DNA of 64,000 nt from Flavobacteriaceae bacterium UBA3159 (GCA_002364535.1 DEYL01000017.1:34850-98849); one strand, 5' to 3'. Counted from the first letter of the stretch, positions 9,359 to 19,219 are shown. Numbers and translations are program-made. Notes: generated by a model from the letters alone, not told the origin.

Positions 9359-10066
9359 ATGAAATACAAAAGAATCCTTCTGAAGTTAAGTGGTGAAGCG
9401 CTGATGGGTAATCAAAACCACGGTATTGATCCTGTGAGGCTCAATGAGTATGCCACTGATATCAAGGAAATTCAAAAGACGGGAACTGAAATCGCCATCG
9501 TTATCGGTGGCGGAAATATTTTCAGGGGAGTTTCTGGAGCCAGCAAAGGTATGGATCGCGTTCAGGGCGATTATATGGGAATGCTCGCTACGGTCATTAA
9601 CGGTTTGGCGCTACAAAGCGCATTGGAAAACAACGATGTTCCAACCAGATTGCAAACGGCCATCAAAATCGAAGCCATTGCAGAGCCTTTTATCAAAAGA
9701 AGGGCCACGCGTCATCTGGAAAAAGGAAGGGTCGTTATTTTTGGATCGGGAACGGGAAACCCCTATTTCACAACCGATTCTGCCGCGGTGCTGCGCGCCA
9801 TAGAAATCAATGCCGATGTGATATTAAAGGGAACACGAGTAGATGGCATCTACACCGAAGACCCCGAAAAAAATAAAGAAGCCATCAAGTTTGACACCCT
9901 ATCATTCGACGATGTACTGAAAAAAGGACTCAAGATCATGGATACCACTGCTTTTACCTTGAGTCAGGAAAATAAACTGCCCATTATTGTTTTTGATATG
10001 AATACCAAAGGAAACCTCAGTAGAATAATAAAGGGCGAAAACATAGGAACTCGAGTCGACCTTTAA
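9359..10066 (+). CDS. pyrH: UMP kinase
   Basis: Phosphorylates UMP to UDP in pyrimidine nucleotide synthesis. The 235-residue protein of the amino-acid kinase fold starts with KRILLKLSGEAL, has the glycine-rich IVIGGGNIFRG loop and the VIFGSGTGNPYFTTDSAA segment typical of bacterial hexameric UMP kinases. I start it at the ATG at 9359; the longer frame from 9227 would overlap nadC in a non-conserved extension. It precedes frr by 12 bases, a common bacterial pairing. Confidence 0.97.
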   Translation: MKYKRILLKLSGEALMGNQNHGIDPVRLNEYATDIKEIQKTGTEIAIVIGGGNIFRGVSGASKGMDRVQGDYMGMLATVINGLALQSALENNDVPTRLQTAIKIEAIAEPFIKRRATRHLEKGRVVIFGSGTGNPYFTTDSAAVLRAIEINADVILKGTRVDGIYTEDPEKNKEAIKFDTLSFDDVLKKGLKIMDTTAFTLSQENKLPIIVFDMNTKGNLSRIIKGENIGTRVDL

Positions 10067-10078
10067 ATTTTCACCAAA

Positions 10079-10633
10079 ATGAACGAAGAAATCATTATCA
10101 TCACCGAAACTGCAAAAGAGAGCATGGATTTGTCTGTCAAACATCTGGAAAAAGAACTGCTCAACATCAGAGCAGGAAAGGCAAACCCCGTCATGCTGAA
10201 CGCTGTCATGGTTGAATACTACGGTACTCCCACTCCTCTCAACCAAGTAGCCAACGTGAATACCCCCGACGGAAGAACGCTGAGCATTCAACCCTGGGAA
10301 AAAGCATTATTGCCCGAAATCGAAAAAGGGATTTTAGAAGCCAATTTGGGCTTTAACCCTATGAACAATGGAGAATCTCTGATCATCAATATCCCACCAT
10401 TGACAGAAGAGCGCAGAAGAGAATTGGTCAAATTGGCAAAAACAGAAGCTGAAAACTCCAAAATCGCCATCAGAAATGTGCGAAAGGATGCCAACAACGA
10501 AATCAAAAAAACCGATAGCTCCGAAGACCTTCAAAAAAATGCTGAGATTGACATTCAAGAACTAACCGATAAATACATCGTTAGAGTAGACGATATCTTA
10601 AACTTCAAAGAAAAAGAAATATTAACGGTATAG
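10079..10633 (+). CDS. frr: Ribosome recycling factor
   Basis: Splits the post-termination ribosome with EF-G. The 184-residue protein has the conserved NIRAGKANP segment in helix 1, the PLNQVANV and TLSIQPWEK strands of the small domain and the RRRELVKLAKTEAE plus VRKDANNEIKK helices. It follows pyrH closely and is probably co-transcribed with it. Confidence 0.98.
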   Translation: MNEEIIIITETAKESMDLSVKHLEKELLNIRAGKANPVMLNAVMVEYYGTPTPLNQVANVNTPDGRTLSIQPWEKALLPEIEKGILEANLGFNPMNNGESLIINIPPLTEERRRELVKLAKTEAENSKIAIRNVRKDANNEIKKTDSSEDLQKNAEIDIQELTDKYIVRVDDILNFKEKEILTV

Positions 10634-10663
10634 TTGACCCAACGCTGGTGATGTCAGTAGAGA

Positions 10664-13051
10664 ATGAAGCGTAAAAAACAAAATTTCTGGGGTACTGTTG
10701 CGAACTTGATCCTGAGAAACCGTTTTTTGATCATCGGTGGCATCGTGATGGTAACCCTTTTTTTTGGCACTCAGTGGAAACACATGCGGTTTACCTTTAC
10801 TGAGGCCAACCTACTTCCCAGTACCCATCCCGAAAACATTCAATACGATACGTTTGTAGAGACCTTTGGTGAAGAGGGAAATTTGATGGTGATCGCCCTT
10901 AAAGAGGAACAATTTTTTGAACCCCAAACCTTTGAAAAATGGATTGCCCTCAACGATAAAATCGAATCCTACCCGGAGGTGGAATTTACCTTATCTACAA
11001 ACAACGTACAGGAGTTGGTAAAGGACGAAGACCTCAAATCATTTGTGCTAAAATCGGTTTTTGATGTTGCAGATTACAAGCCTTCCGAGATTGAAAAATT
11101 CAAACAAAAACTGCTTTTAGAACTTCCCTTCTACAAAAACATACTTTACGACTCAGATGGTCAAACGATCAGATCGGCCATTTATATGGACAAAAAAATC
11201 GTCAATACCGTCCAGCGAAAAGATTTTATTTTCAATACTTTCATCCCTTTGATCACTGCTTTTGAAAAGGAAACGGGCTTGGATGTCAAAATCTCTGGCA
11301 TGCCCTATATCAGAACGTTGAACGCGCAGAATATCATGGACGAAATCGGCGTTTTTGTCATTTCGGCCATGTTGCTCACCAGTTTGATATTTTTTCTTTT
11401 CTTCCGATCATTCAGAGCCACCTTCATCTCCATGTTTGTGGTTTTGGTTGGTGTCATGTGGGCCTTTGGAATTTTGGGATGGCTACGTTATGAAATCACT
11501 GTACTCATCGCACTGATCCCCCCATTGATCATCGTCATCGGAGTGCCCAACTGTATTTTTCTGATCAACAAATACCAACAGGAAGTTGCCAAACATGGGA
11601 ACAAAGCCAAGTCATTACAACGGGTGATAATGAAAATTGGGAATGCCACGCTGATGACCAATCTGACCACCGCCTCGGGTTTCGCTACTTTTATTTTGAC
11701 CGACAGTAAAGTTTTAAAAGAGTTTGGAATCGTTGCCTCGATCAATATCATCGCCATCTTTCTTCTTTCGCTGTTGATCATTCCGGTTGTTTACAGTTTT
11801 ATGTCTCGCCCCAGTAAAAAACACCTCAAGCACCTCAAAAGTCATTACCTGAAAACGTTTGTAAAATGGATGGAGAACAAGGTGAGGTATAAGAGGATCA
11901 ATGTTTATGTCATTTCCCTTATCGGTTTGATCATGGGCATCATCGGTATTTATCAAATCAATATTTCGGGCAGTATCATTGAGGACATGCCTAAAAAATC
12001 TGAGTTTTTTAAGGACATCCTTTTCTTTGATGACGAATTTAACGGTATCGTGCCTTTAGAAATTATTGTCGATACCCGTCGTAAAGGAGGCGCAACACGA
12101 CTCTCCACTCTCAAAAGAATTGACAAACTCGAACAACATATCAATCAAATTTCTGAACTATCTCAACCCATATCATCGGTTAGTGGTGTCAAATTCATCA
12201 AACAAGCATATTACAACGGTAATCCCAACTATTACAAACTCCCTACATCTCAGGAAAATTCTTTTATTGCCCGCTACCTCAAAAACGTAAAAGGATCATC
12301 GGGATTGATGCAGAATTATATCGACAGTACCGCTCAATTCAACAGGGTAACGACTTTTATGAAAGACATCCCCACAGAGCGAATCGAAGAAATTGAAGAA
12401 GATTTGGTAAAAGAAATCGATAAAATATTTCCCCCCGATCGCTATCAGGTCAAGCTGACCGGGAAAACCCTTTTGTACCTCAAAGGCACCCATTATCTGA
12501 TCCGCAATTTGATCATTTCCCTATCGTTGGCCATTTTACTGATTGCGCTGTTTATGGCCTATATGTTCCGATCATTTAAAATGATTGTCATTTCATTAAT
12601 TCCCAATTTATTGCCACTGATCATCACCGCAGGTGTTATGGGATTCTCAGGTATTCCCCTCAAACCCTCTACCATTTTGGTCTTTAGCATTGCTTTTGGA
12701 ATTTCGGTAGATGATACCATTCACTTTTTGGCCAAATATCGGCAGGAGTTGATCGCCAACAAGTGGAAAATCAAAACCGCGGTCTATGTCGCATTGAGGG
12801 AAACAGCGGTGAGTATGTTTTATACGTCGATCGTATTGTTCTTTGGATTCGCGGTATTTATGAGTTCCAATTTTGGCGGGACGGTAGCCTTGGGAGGTTT
12901 GGTTTCGGTCACCTTGCTGTTTGCCATGCTGGCCAATTTGATTCTCCTGCCTTCACTGCTGATTTCATTGGAAGACACTGTGAGCAACAAGAAGGTATTT
13001 AAAGCACCAAAAATCAATATAGTCCCGGAGGAGGGCAGAAAAAAATCCTAA
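10664..13051 (+). CDS. MMPL/RND-superfamily membrane exporter
   Basis: A 795-residue inner-membrane protein with two repeated halves. Each has one helix, a large extracytoplasmic loop and a five-helix bundle, the RND arrangement. Helices start near residues 20, 215 (ISAMLLTSLIFFLFFRSF), 410 and 615 (LIISLSLAILLIALFMAY), and GISVDDTIHFLAKYRQEL is the acidic-His helix typical of MMPL-type transporters. Proteins of this class move lipids, hopanoids or drugs using the proton gradient. No membrane-fusion or outer-membrane partner is adjacent, so the substrate is unknown. Confidence 0.9.
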   Translation: MKRKKQNFWGTVANLILRNRFLIIGGIVMVTLFFGTQWKHMRFTFTEANLLPSTHPENIQYDTFVETFGEEGNLMVIALKEEQFFEPQTFEKWIALNDKIESYPEVEFTLSTNNVQELVKDEDLKSFVLKSVFDVADYKPSEIEKFKQKLLLELPFYKNILYDSDGQTIRSAIYMDKKIVNTVQRKDFIFNTFIPLITAFEKETGLDVKISGMPYIRTLNAQNIMDEIGVFVISAMLLTSLIFFLFFRSFRATFISMFVVLVGVMWAFGILGWLRYEITVLIALIPPLIIVIGVPNCIFLINKYQQEVAKHGNKAKSLQRVIMKIGNATLMTNLTTASGFATFILTDSKVLKEFGIVASINIIAIFLLSLLIIPVVYSFMSRPSKKHLKHLKSHYLKTFVKWMENKVRYKRINVYVISLIGLIMGIIGIYQINISGSIIEDMPKKSEFFKDILFFDDEFNGIVPLEIIVDTRRKGGATRLSTLKRIDKLEQHINQISELSQPISSVSGVKFIKQAYYNGNPNYYKLPTSQENSFIARYLKNVKGSSGLMQNYIDSTAQFNRVTTFMKDIPTERIEEIEEDLVKEIDKIFPPDRYQVKLTGKTLLYLKGTHYLIRNLIISLSLAILLIALFMAYMFRSFKMIVISLIPNLLPLIITAGVMGFSGIPLKPSTILVFSIAFGISVDDTIHFLAKYRQELIANKWKIKTAVYVALRETAVSMFYTSIVLFFGFAVFMSSNFGGTVALGGLVSVTLLFAMLANLILLPSLLISLEDTVSNKKVFKAPKINIVPEEGRKKS

Positions 13052-13071
13052 ATCTATTCTGTAAATAAGCC

Positions 13072-13079
13072 TATCTTTG
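13072..13079 (+). promoter_or_regulatory. Putative -7 box for asnS
   Basis: TATCTTTG fits TAnnTTTG exactly and lies 18 nt before the asnS ATG. No obvious -33 TTG is seen at the usual distance. Confidence 0.55.
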
Positions 13080-13097
13080 CGCTGAAGATTAAAGAGC

Positions 13098-14531
13098 ATG
13101 AAACACCTTCGATTAGCCGAATTATTGAGTCAACCCCAAAAACACGATGATGTAACGGTCAGGGGTTGGGTAAGGACATTTCGTGCCAACCGATTCATTG
13201 CCCTTAATGACGGCTCCACCATCGAAAACCTCCAATGTGTTGTAGATTTCGAAAACACCGATGAAAGCCTACTAAGGAAAATCAACACAGGTGCGGCGGT
13301 TGAGATTACGGGTCAACTCGTTGAGAGCATGGGCAAGGGTCAATCCCAAGAGGTATTGGTCGAAACCATCGAAATCGTCGGTGAGGCCGATCCGGATCAC
13401 TATCCCATTCAACCCAAAAAACACAGTTTTGAATTTTTACGAGAAAAGGCACATTTGCGGGTAAGGACAGCCACTTTTAGTGCGGTGATGCGCATTCGCT
13501 CGGTGCTTTCTTTTGCTATCCATCAATTTTTTCAGGACAAAGGCTTTTGCTATGTCCATACGCCCATCATCACCGGTAGTGATGCCGAAGGAGCGGGAGA
13601 AATGTTTCGGGTATCGGTTTTAGACCCCCAAAAACCTCCGGTTGACGCCGATGGCGCTGTAGATTTCAAACAAGACTTTTTTGGAAAAGAAACCAACCTG
13701 ACCGTATCGGGTCAACTCGAAGCCGAGACCTATGCCCAAGGACTGGGAAATGTCTATACCTTTGGGCCCACTTTTAGAGCCGAAAATTCGAATACCTCAC
13801 GTCACCTGGCTGAGTTTTGGATGATCGAACCCGAAATGGCTTTTTACGATTTAAACGATAATATGGATTTGGCAGAAGAATTCATCAAATACACCTTGAC
13901 GTATATTTTGGAAAAATGCGAAAAAGATTTGCTTTTTCTCCATCAACGTTTAGACAACGAAGAAAAAACAATGCCCCAGAACCAAAGAAGCCCCTTGGGC
14001 TTAATGGAAAAAATCAAATTTGTCGTTGAAAACGAATTCAAGCGGGTTTCCTACACCGAGGCCATCGATATTCTCAAAAATTCAAAACCTAACAAAAAGA
14101 AAAAATTCGATTATCTGATCGAAGAATGGGGAACGGACTTGCAGAGTGAGCACGAGCGTTATCTGGTTGAAAAACACTTTAATGCCCCGGTAATACTCTA
14201 TGATTATCCCGCCAAAATTAAAGCCTTTTATATGCGGATGAACCAGGATAATAAAACCGTTCGCGCGATGGACATTCTCTTTCCCGGTATAGGCGAAATC
14301 GTGGGGGGATCTCAAAGAGAAGAGCGACTTGAGGTATTAGAAGCAAGAATTGAAACATTGGGAATCGATGCCGAGGAACTATGGTGGTATTTGGACTTAA
14401 GGCGTTTTGGAAGCACTCCACACAGTGGGTTTGGACTTGGATTTGAACGCTTGGTACTTTTTGCCACAGGCATGTCCAACATCAGGGATGTCATTCCTTT
14501 TCCACGTACTCCTCAAAACGCATCGTTTTGA
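13098..14531 (+). CDS. asnS: Asparaginyl-tRNA synthetase
   Basis: A class IIb synthetase of 477 residues that charges tRNA-Asn. An N-terminal OB-fold anticodon-binding domain (VTVRGWVRTFRANRFIALN, about residues 18-36) precedes the catalytic core with motif 2 (TFRAENSNTSRHLAEFWMIEPE) and motif 3 (GFGLGFERLVLFATG) near the C-terminus. The YVHTPIITGSDAEGAGEMF block is typical of AsnRS rather than AspRS. Confidence 0.97.
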   Translation: MKHLRLAELLSQPQKHDDVTVRGWVRTFRANRFIALNDGSTIENLQCVVDFENTDESLLRKINTGAAVEITGQLVESMGKGQSQEVLVETIEIVGEADPDHYPIQPKKHSFEFLREKAHLRVRTATFSAVMRIRSVLSFAIHQFFQDKGFCYVHTPIITGSDAEGAGEMFRVSVLDPQKPPVDADGAVDFKQDFFGKETNLTVSGQLEAETYAQGLGNVYTFGPTFRAENSNTSRHLAEFWMIEPEMAFYDLNDNMDLAEEFIKYTLTYILEKCEKDLLFLHQRLDNEEKTMPQNQRSPLGLMEKIKFVVENEFKRVSYTEAIDILKNSKPNKKKKFDYLIEEWGTDLQSEHERYLVEKHFNAPVILYDYPAKIKAFYMRMNQDNKTVRAMDILFPGIGEIVGGSQREERLEVLEARIETLGIDAEELWWYLDLRRFGSTPHSGFGLGFERLVLFATGMSNIRDVIPFPRTPQNASF

Positions 14532-14582
14532 TACTTAATGCTCCCTTGACTTTTTTTATCTTTATGAAAGCTATTTCATAAT

Positions 14583-16037
14583 ATGTTAAAACAACAGCTC
14601 CAAATAAAGCTTTCTCAGAAACTGTCTCCTCAACAAATTCAGCTGATGAAGCTCATTCAATTATCCACTTTGGACTTGGAGCAACGCATTCAATCAGAAA
14701 TTGGCGAAAACCCCGCCTTGGAAAAAGGTAAAGAGGTGGATGAAAATGAATTGGAGGCTAACGACCCTTACGAAGACTATCAGAACGATCAAAAAATAGA
14801 TACCAACGATATTGACATCGACGCCTATTTGAGTGATGACGAAATCCCCAACTACAGAATACAATCCAATAACCAATCGCCTGACGATGAAAACAGAGAG
14901 ATTCCCTTTTCGGTAGGAACCAGTTTTCACGAACATTTGGAAAATCAATTGCAAAATTTGATCCTTTCTGCTGAAGAACGACCCATTGCGGAATTCCTCA
15001 TTGGCAGTATCGACAACAGCGGTTACTTGAGAAGATCGGAGGAGGACATTATCGACGATTTGGCTTTTACCCAAAACATAATCGTAGACCGATCAAAACT
15101 GAAAAATATCCTCAGAAAAATTCAGTCCATGGATCCACCCGGTGTAGGAGCCAGAAGCCTTCAGGAATGCCTATCCATCCAATTGGCCAGAAAAGAAAAA
15201 GACCGTCCTGAAGTGGAATTGACCCGTAAAATCATTGATACTGCCTTTAACGAATTTTCTAGAAAACACTATAAAAAGCTCCAAGACCGATTCCACCTAA
15301 CAGAGGACGAATTGCGTGGGGTTTTTGATGAAATAGGCAAGTTGAATCCAAAACCCGGTGGAGCCCTTTCCGAGAGCAATCAAAACAATCACATTGTCCC
15401 GGATTTTATTTTAACCATTGAAAACGGAACCCTAAAGGTTTCTCTGAACAGGAGAAATGCCCCTGAACTGAGAATTTCGAAAAATTATAAGGAAATGCTT
15501 TCCGGCTATGCCGAGGCACCCAAAAAAAACAAATCACAACAGGAGGCTGTGCTTTTCATCAAACAAAAATTGGATGCTGCCAAATGGTTTATCGATGCTA
15601 TAGAACAAAGGCACCAAACCCTTTACCTCACCATCAATGCCATCGTGGACTATCAGAGTGCTTATTTTTTGACCGGGGACGAACAAAAGCTTAAACCCAT
15701 GATCTTAAAAGATATTGCCGATAAAATCGAAATGGACATCTCAACCGTTTCCAGGGTGGCCAATAGCAAATACATCGATACTCCCTATGGGGTAAAGCTG
15801 TTAAAAAGTCTTTTTTCTGAAGGCATGAAAAATGAAGAGGGTGAGGATGTTTCGACCATTGAAATAAAAAACATACTGGAAAAACTCATATCGAACGAAA
15901 ACAAAAAGAAGCCCTTAGCCGATCAAGCCCTTTCTGCCTTACTCAAAGAAAAGGGCTACACTGTGGCACGTAGAACGGTGGCCAAATACCGCGAGCAAAT
16001 GGACATTCCTGTCGCGCGGCTCAGAAAATCAATCTGA
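14583..16037 (+). CDS. rpoN: RNA polymerase sigma-54 factor
   Basis: A 484-residue sigma-54. The Gln-rich region I (residues 1-50) contacts the AAA+ activators, an acidic linker follows (about residues 55-100), the core-binding domain fills the middle, and the C-terminal DNA-binding domain ends with the RpoN box ARRTVAKYRE at residues 462-471. Its enhancer-binding activators are not in the window. The convergent neighbour encodes a PorT-like protein. The order asnS-rpoN-porT is one I recall from Flavobacteriia. Confidence 0.97.
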   Translation: MLKQQLQIKLSQKLSPQQIQLMKLIQLSTLDLEQRIQSEIGENPALEKGKEVDENELEANDPYEDYQNDQKIDTNDIDIDAYLSDDEIPNYRIQSNNQSPDDENREIPFSVGTSFHEHLENQLQNLILSAEERPIAEFLIGSIDNSGYLRRSEEDIIDDLAFTQNIIVDRSKLKNILRKIQSMDPPGVGARSLQECLSIQLARKEKDRPEVELTRKIIDTAFNEFSRKHYKKLQDRFHLTEDELRGVFDEIGKLNPKPGGALSESNQNNHIVPDFILTIENGTLKVSLNRRNAPELRISKNYKEMLSGYAEAPKKNKSQQEAVLFIKQKLDAAKWFIDAIEQRHQTLYLTINAIVDYQSAYFLTGDEQKLKPMILKDIADKIEMDISTVSRVANSKYIDTPYGVKLLKSLFSEGMKNEEGEDVSTIEIKNILEKLISNENKKKPLADQALSALLKEKGYTVARRTVAKYREQMDIPVARLRKSI

Positions 16038-16703
16038 TCAAAGAATATAAAAAATCAAGCCTAATTTGAGGGTTTGGAGTTGTGGATGCGCGCCATCATG
16101 AAAAAGCTTTAAGTTGGATTTGAAGATGGAATTAAGATCGTATTCAACAAACATATTCCAAGTATTGTAGCCCATGGATAGAAAAACCGCAATGTTGTTT
16201 TTTCTAATAAAGTCACTTGCAAAGGACTTACTGTAAAAGGGATGGTAGTGTTCGGAAAACTTAAGTTGGTATTTCAGTCCACCATATGCCCTCCAAAAAT
16301 CTGTTTTGTCGGGTGTAGAGGTGCGAAATCTGAATGAAAGAGGAACAACAAGAGAGGAATAGGTCTGGCGGTTTTCTTCGTTTTCTTCGATGAAAAAAAA
16401 ATCATTTTCACCTTGTGAATCCATATGAAGGTTGGAAATCAATCGGTTATAGGCATATCCGAGGCCCAAGCCTATTGCTGTTCGTCCGCTGGCACTAAGG
16501 GGGATGTCCCGTACAAAGCCGACTTGGAAATTGTTTGAAAACCCATTTTGTTTGAATCCACTGATATTTTCCTGTTGCAGTTGCAAGCCAAAGCTGATGT
16601 AGAATTGGTCTTCCCTGTATTTTGTAGACAAGCTGTCTTGTTGGGCGGTGGCATTCCATCCCCAAAATAAGATGCCAGTAAAAAACAATAGTCTTAGGGA
16701 CAT
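16038..16703 (-). CDS. porT: PorT-family outer-membrane beta-barrel protein
   Basis: A 221-residue protein with an N-terminal signal peptide (ending about residue 20, WNATAQQ) followed by alternating-hydrophobicity beta strands, and ending in aromatic/hydrophobic LIFYIL as beta-barrels do. Length, strand pattern and its place beside rpoN and exbD match PorT, a protein required for type IX secretion and gliding in Bacteroidota. The family call rests on context and overall pattern rather than a catalytic motif. A terminator at 16751-16777 separates it from the exb operon, so it probably has its own promoter. Confidence 0.75.
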   Translation of the reverse strand: MSLRLLFFTGILFWGWNATAQQDSLSTKYREDQFYISFGLQLQQENISGFKQNGFSNNFQVGFVRDIPLSASGRTAIGLGLGYAYNRLISNLHMDSQGENDFFFIEENEENRQTYSSLVVPLSFRFRTSTPDKTDFWRAYGGLKYQLKFSEHYHPFYSKSFASDFIRKNNIAVFLSMGYNTWNMFVEYDLNSIFKSNLKLFHDGAHPQLQTLKLGLIFYIL

Positions 16704-16750
16704 TTTTGTTATGATTTCACTACTAAAATAATCTACTCAAAACTATGGTG

Positions 16751-16777
16751 AAAAAAAAAGTGCCCCAAAGGGCACTT
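16751..16777 (-). terminator. Intrinsic terminator of the exbB-exbD operon
   Basis: On the minus strand a perfect 8-bp stem (AAGTGCCC / GGGCACTT) with a 4-nt loop (16758-16777) is followed by a run of seven further T residues. It lies just downstream of the last exbD gene and before porT. Confidence 0.9.
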
Positions 16778-16798
16778 GTTATCTTATCTGTGAGGAAA

Positions 16799-17281
16799 TT
16801 AATCAATATTTTGAGAGTAATCTCCTACACGGGTAGTGTAATTGATCTTTAAAGCATTTACTTTTCTGAGTTCTTGTTTGATGTCAGAAATCAGCCCCAT
16901 TTTGGTATCACCATCTACTTTAAGTGCAGTGGTCAATACATTTTGGAGTTCCTGTCTTTTAGAAGCACGCTCAGACAAAACAAAGGCACCGACTTCGGAA
17001 ACCGTTGCAAACTTGTCGTTGAGCTGGATTCGAGGTTGGGATCCGTACTTTTCGGTATAGCGGCTTGAAGGCTCTCCGGCATATATGTACATCACGCGAT
17101 CCTTCTTGTCCAATTTCTGAATTTGATCTGCAGCAGGCAATTGATTTTTGACCATCAGGGTGCTATCTCTCATCACCGTAGCCACCATAAAAAAGAACAA
17201 CAACATGAAAACGATATCGGGTAAAGATGCCGTAGATATTGCTGGTAGATCTCCTCCTTTTTTCTTTTTAAATTTTGACAT
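16799..17281 (-). CDS. exbD: ExbD/TolR-family biopolymer transport protein
   Basis: A 160-residue subunit of an ExbB-ExbD proton-driven motor in the inner membrane, which energises TonB-dependent uptake or related envelope processes. A short cytoplasmic N-terminus is followed by one membrane helix (about residues 22-43, LPDIVFMLLFFFMVATV) in which the Asp of the LPDIVFM motif is the expected proton-carrying residue, then a periplasmic domain. Last gene of the operon, 10 bases after the other exbD. Confidence 0.9.
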   Translation of the reverse strand: MSKFKKKKGGDLPAISTASLPDIVFMLLFFFMVATVMRDSTLMVKNQLPAADQIQKLDKKDRVMYIYAGEPSSRYTEKYGSQPRIQLNDKFATVSEVGAFVLSERASKRQELQNVLTTALKVDGDTKMGLISDIKQELRKVNALKINYTTRVGDYSQNID

Positions 17282-17291
17282 TACTGTTTTT

Positions 17292-17915
17292 TTAGTTGGT
17301 TTTACTTGGTTCAGCTTCAGAAAGCTTTTGTGGGAACAACAATTTAACTTCAGAAAGTTTGGGCCTCAGCCTGTCTTTTTCATCAATCGAAGTTCTGGGA
17401 TCGGAGTATTTTTTGCTGGCTTCGACAAAGGTCATGCCTTCGTTGGGAAACAAACGCGAAAACTCACGATCACGGAGTTCGTTATAGGCTGCTACCAATT
17501 CGTTCTGGACAGCTATATAAACCTTATAGGAGGTTTCTCTATCATTTTTCAAGGAGATAATGGCCTTATCCGGATTGTCCGAAGAACTGGGATCACGATC
17601 GCCTTGGCAATAATCACAGGCCTCTTCCCCTTCGCCACCTCCGTTGTCGAGAAAATCAACCGCTAAGGCACGCAAATCAGAAATGTCCGTCAATTCTTCT
17701 TCTGCCAGTAATTGATTGTTTTTGTTTACTACCACAGTAAAAATATTCTTCTGTTTGATAATGGGTGGATCCTCAATTTCTTCAATAGGCGGAAGCTTTC
17801 TATTGAGGCCACTGTCAGTTTCGATTGTTGTGGTTACCAAAAAGAAAATCAACAGTAAAAAGGCAATATCTGCCATTGATCCTGCATTGACTTCCGGTGC
17901 TGATCTTTTGGCCAT
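17292..17915 (-). CDS. exbD: Second ExbD/TolR-family protein
   Basis: A 207-residue ExbD paralogue. Its membrane helix begins SMADIAFLLLIFFLVTTT (about residues 13-30), with the conserved Asp in MADIAF. The periplasmic part is longer than in its partner and includes a Gly/Glu/Cys-rich stretch (GGGEGEEACDYC) around residue 95 that could carry a disulphide. Two tandem exbD genes behind one exbB are usual in Flavobacteriia, so the motor may use an ExbD heterodimer, which is an inference. Confidence 0.9.
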   Translation of the reverse strand: MAKRSAPEVNAGSMADIAFLLLIFFLVTTTIETDSGLNRKLPPIEEIEDPPIIKQKNIFTVVVNKNNQLLAEEELTDISDLRALAVDFLDNGGGEGEEACDYCQGDRDPSSSDNPDKAIISLKNDRETSYKVYIAVQNELVAAYNELRDREFSRLFPNEGMTFVEASKKYSDPRTSIDEKDRLRPKLSEVKLLFPQKLSEAEPSKTN

Positions 17916-17921
17916 AGCTAG

Positions 17922-18371
17922 TTATTTTTTTAAAATTTTACTTACTCCTGAAAACAACATCAAACTGATAGCCACTGCAGAGAGTATATAAAATGTTCTG
18001 ATGCCTGTGCCGACCCATTTAGCGCTACTTGCAGACAATACCTCTCCGTCCTTTAAAGGGGTTTCAAGACCATCGGAAAGCACATAAGAGATCGCAATCA
18101 CGACCAAAAACAGTCCAACTGAAATCGCAGCTTTCTTCAATTTTGCAGGGTCAGAGAACAATCCCAAAAGTGTAAAAATTAATGTAACGGATATGGTGAT
18201 TACTAATACGATTCGTGCCAGCTCAACCAAAGGAGAAACGGCGCTAAAATCACCCATGGTCGCGGCCATTTTGATGTCATCATCACCGGTGCCAATAATT
18301 CTGAGTAGGAAAAAAGCAGCCAGCACACCGATGATGGCACTGATTATTTTGATTATGTTTTGAATTTTCAT
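17922..18371 (-). CDS. Four-helix membrane protein of the exb operon
   Basis: A 149-residue protein with four predicted membrane helices (about residues 5-25, 50-75, 85-108 and 125-147) and no catalytic motif I recognise. It lies between exbB and the first exbD with gaps of 6-8 bases, so it is certainly co-transcribed and likely to be part of, or to assist, the ExbB-ExbD complex. Function unknown. Confidence 0.8.
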   Translation of the reverse strand: MKIQNIIKIISAIIGVLAAFFLLRIIGTGDDDIKMAATMGDFSAVSPLVELARIVLVITISVTLIFTLLGLFSDPAKLKKAAISVGLFLVVIAISYVLSDGLETPLKDGEVLSASSAKWVGTGIRTFYILSAVAISLMLFSGVSKILKK

Positions 18372-18379
18372 GTTCCCAA

Positions 18380-19210
18380 TTATTTTTTCTGAGCTACCAA
18401 AATGTCAATCAAGTTGATTGACGCATCTTCCATATCGTTGACAATACTGTCAATTTTGGCAATGATGTAATTGTAAAATACTTGAAGGATAATGGCCACG
18501 ATCAAACCAAATACGGTGGTCAAAAGGGCAACTTTAATCCCTCCGGCAACCAATGAAGGCTGCATATCACCTGCCGCTTCGATTTTGTCAAAGGCTTGAA
18601 TCATACCGATTACCGTCCCCATAAACCCAAGCATAGGCGCCAAGGCGATAAATAACGATATCCAAGAAACGTTCTTTTCCAATTGTCCCATTTGAACACC
18701 ACCGTAGGCAACAACAGCCTTTTCGGCGCTTTCTACACCTTCGTTGACACGGTCGAGACCTTGGTAGAAGATTGAAGCAACGGGGCCTTTAGTATTTCTA
18801 CAAAGCTCTTTGGCCGCCTCTACGCCACCGGAAGATAGGGCTTCTTCAACCCCTGCAGTGAGTTTTTGAGAATTGGTCGTCGCCAAGTTGAGGTAGATGA
18901 TACGTTCAATGGCAATGGCAAGACCAAGAATCAAACAAATCAAAACGATCCCCATAAATCCTGGGCCTCCTTCAATAAATCTTTTCTTAAGTTCTTGTGT
19001 AAAAGAAGCCTCGGCACTCGCCGCTTCTTCTTCTTCTTCCATAGCAGCTTCCTCCATTACTGGAACTTCTTCGGCCATGGTTTTTTCAGCAACGGCTTGT
19101 TCTTGTTGCTCGGTTTCTTGAGTAATTGTGTTTAGTGTTGTTGTAGCATAAGACAGAGATTGGGTCATTAACATCCCAACAAGGCTTAGGGCAAAAAATA
19201 ATTTTCTCAT
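18380..19210 (-). CDS. exbB: ExbB/TolQ/MotA-family proton channel
   Basis: The channel-forming subunit of the Exb motor. It has a signal-like N-terminus, an Ala/Glu-rich stretch (about residues 40-75) unusual for ExbB but frequent in Bacteroidota homologues, then three membrane helices: IVLICLILGLAIAIERI, and SLFIALAPMLGFMGTVIGMIQAF with the conserved channel Thr/Gly motif, and the C-terminal LLTTVFGLIVAIILQVF. I chose the ATG at 19210; a TTG three codons upstream is less likely. It is first in a four-gene operon. Confidence 0.92.
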   Translation of the reverse strand: MRKLFFALSLVGMLMTQSLSYATTTLNTITQETEQQEQAVAEKTMAEEVPVMEEAAMEEEEEAASAEASFTQELKKRFIEGGPGFMGIVLICLILGLAIAIERIIYLNLATTNSQKLTAGVEEALSSGGVEAAKELCRNTKGPVASIFYQGLDRVNEGVESAEKAVVAYGGVQMGQLEKNVSWISLFIALAPMLGFMGTVIGMIQAFDKIEAAGDMQPSLVAGGIKVALLTTVFGLIVAIILQVFYNYIIAKIDSIVNDMEDASINLIDILVAQKK

Positions 19211-19219
19211 TTTGATCAA

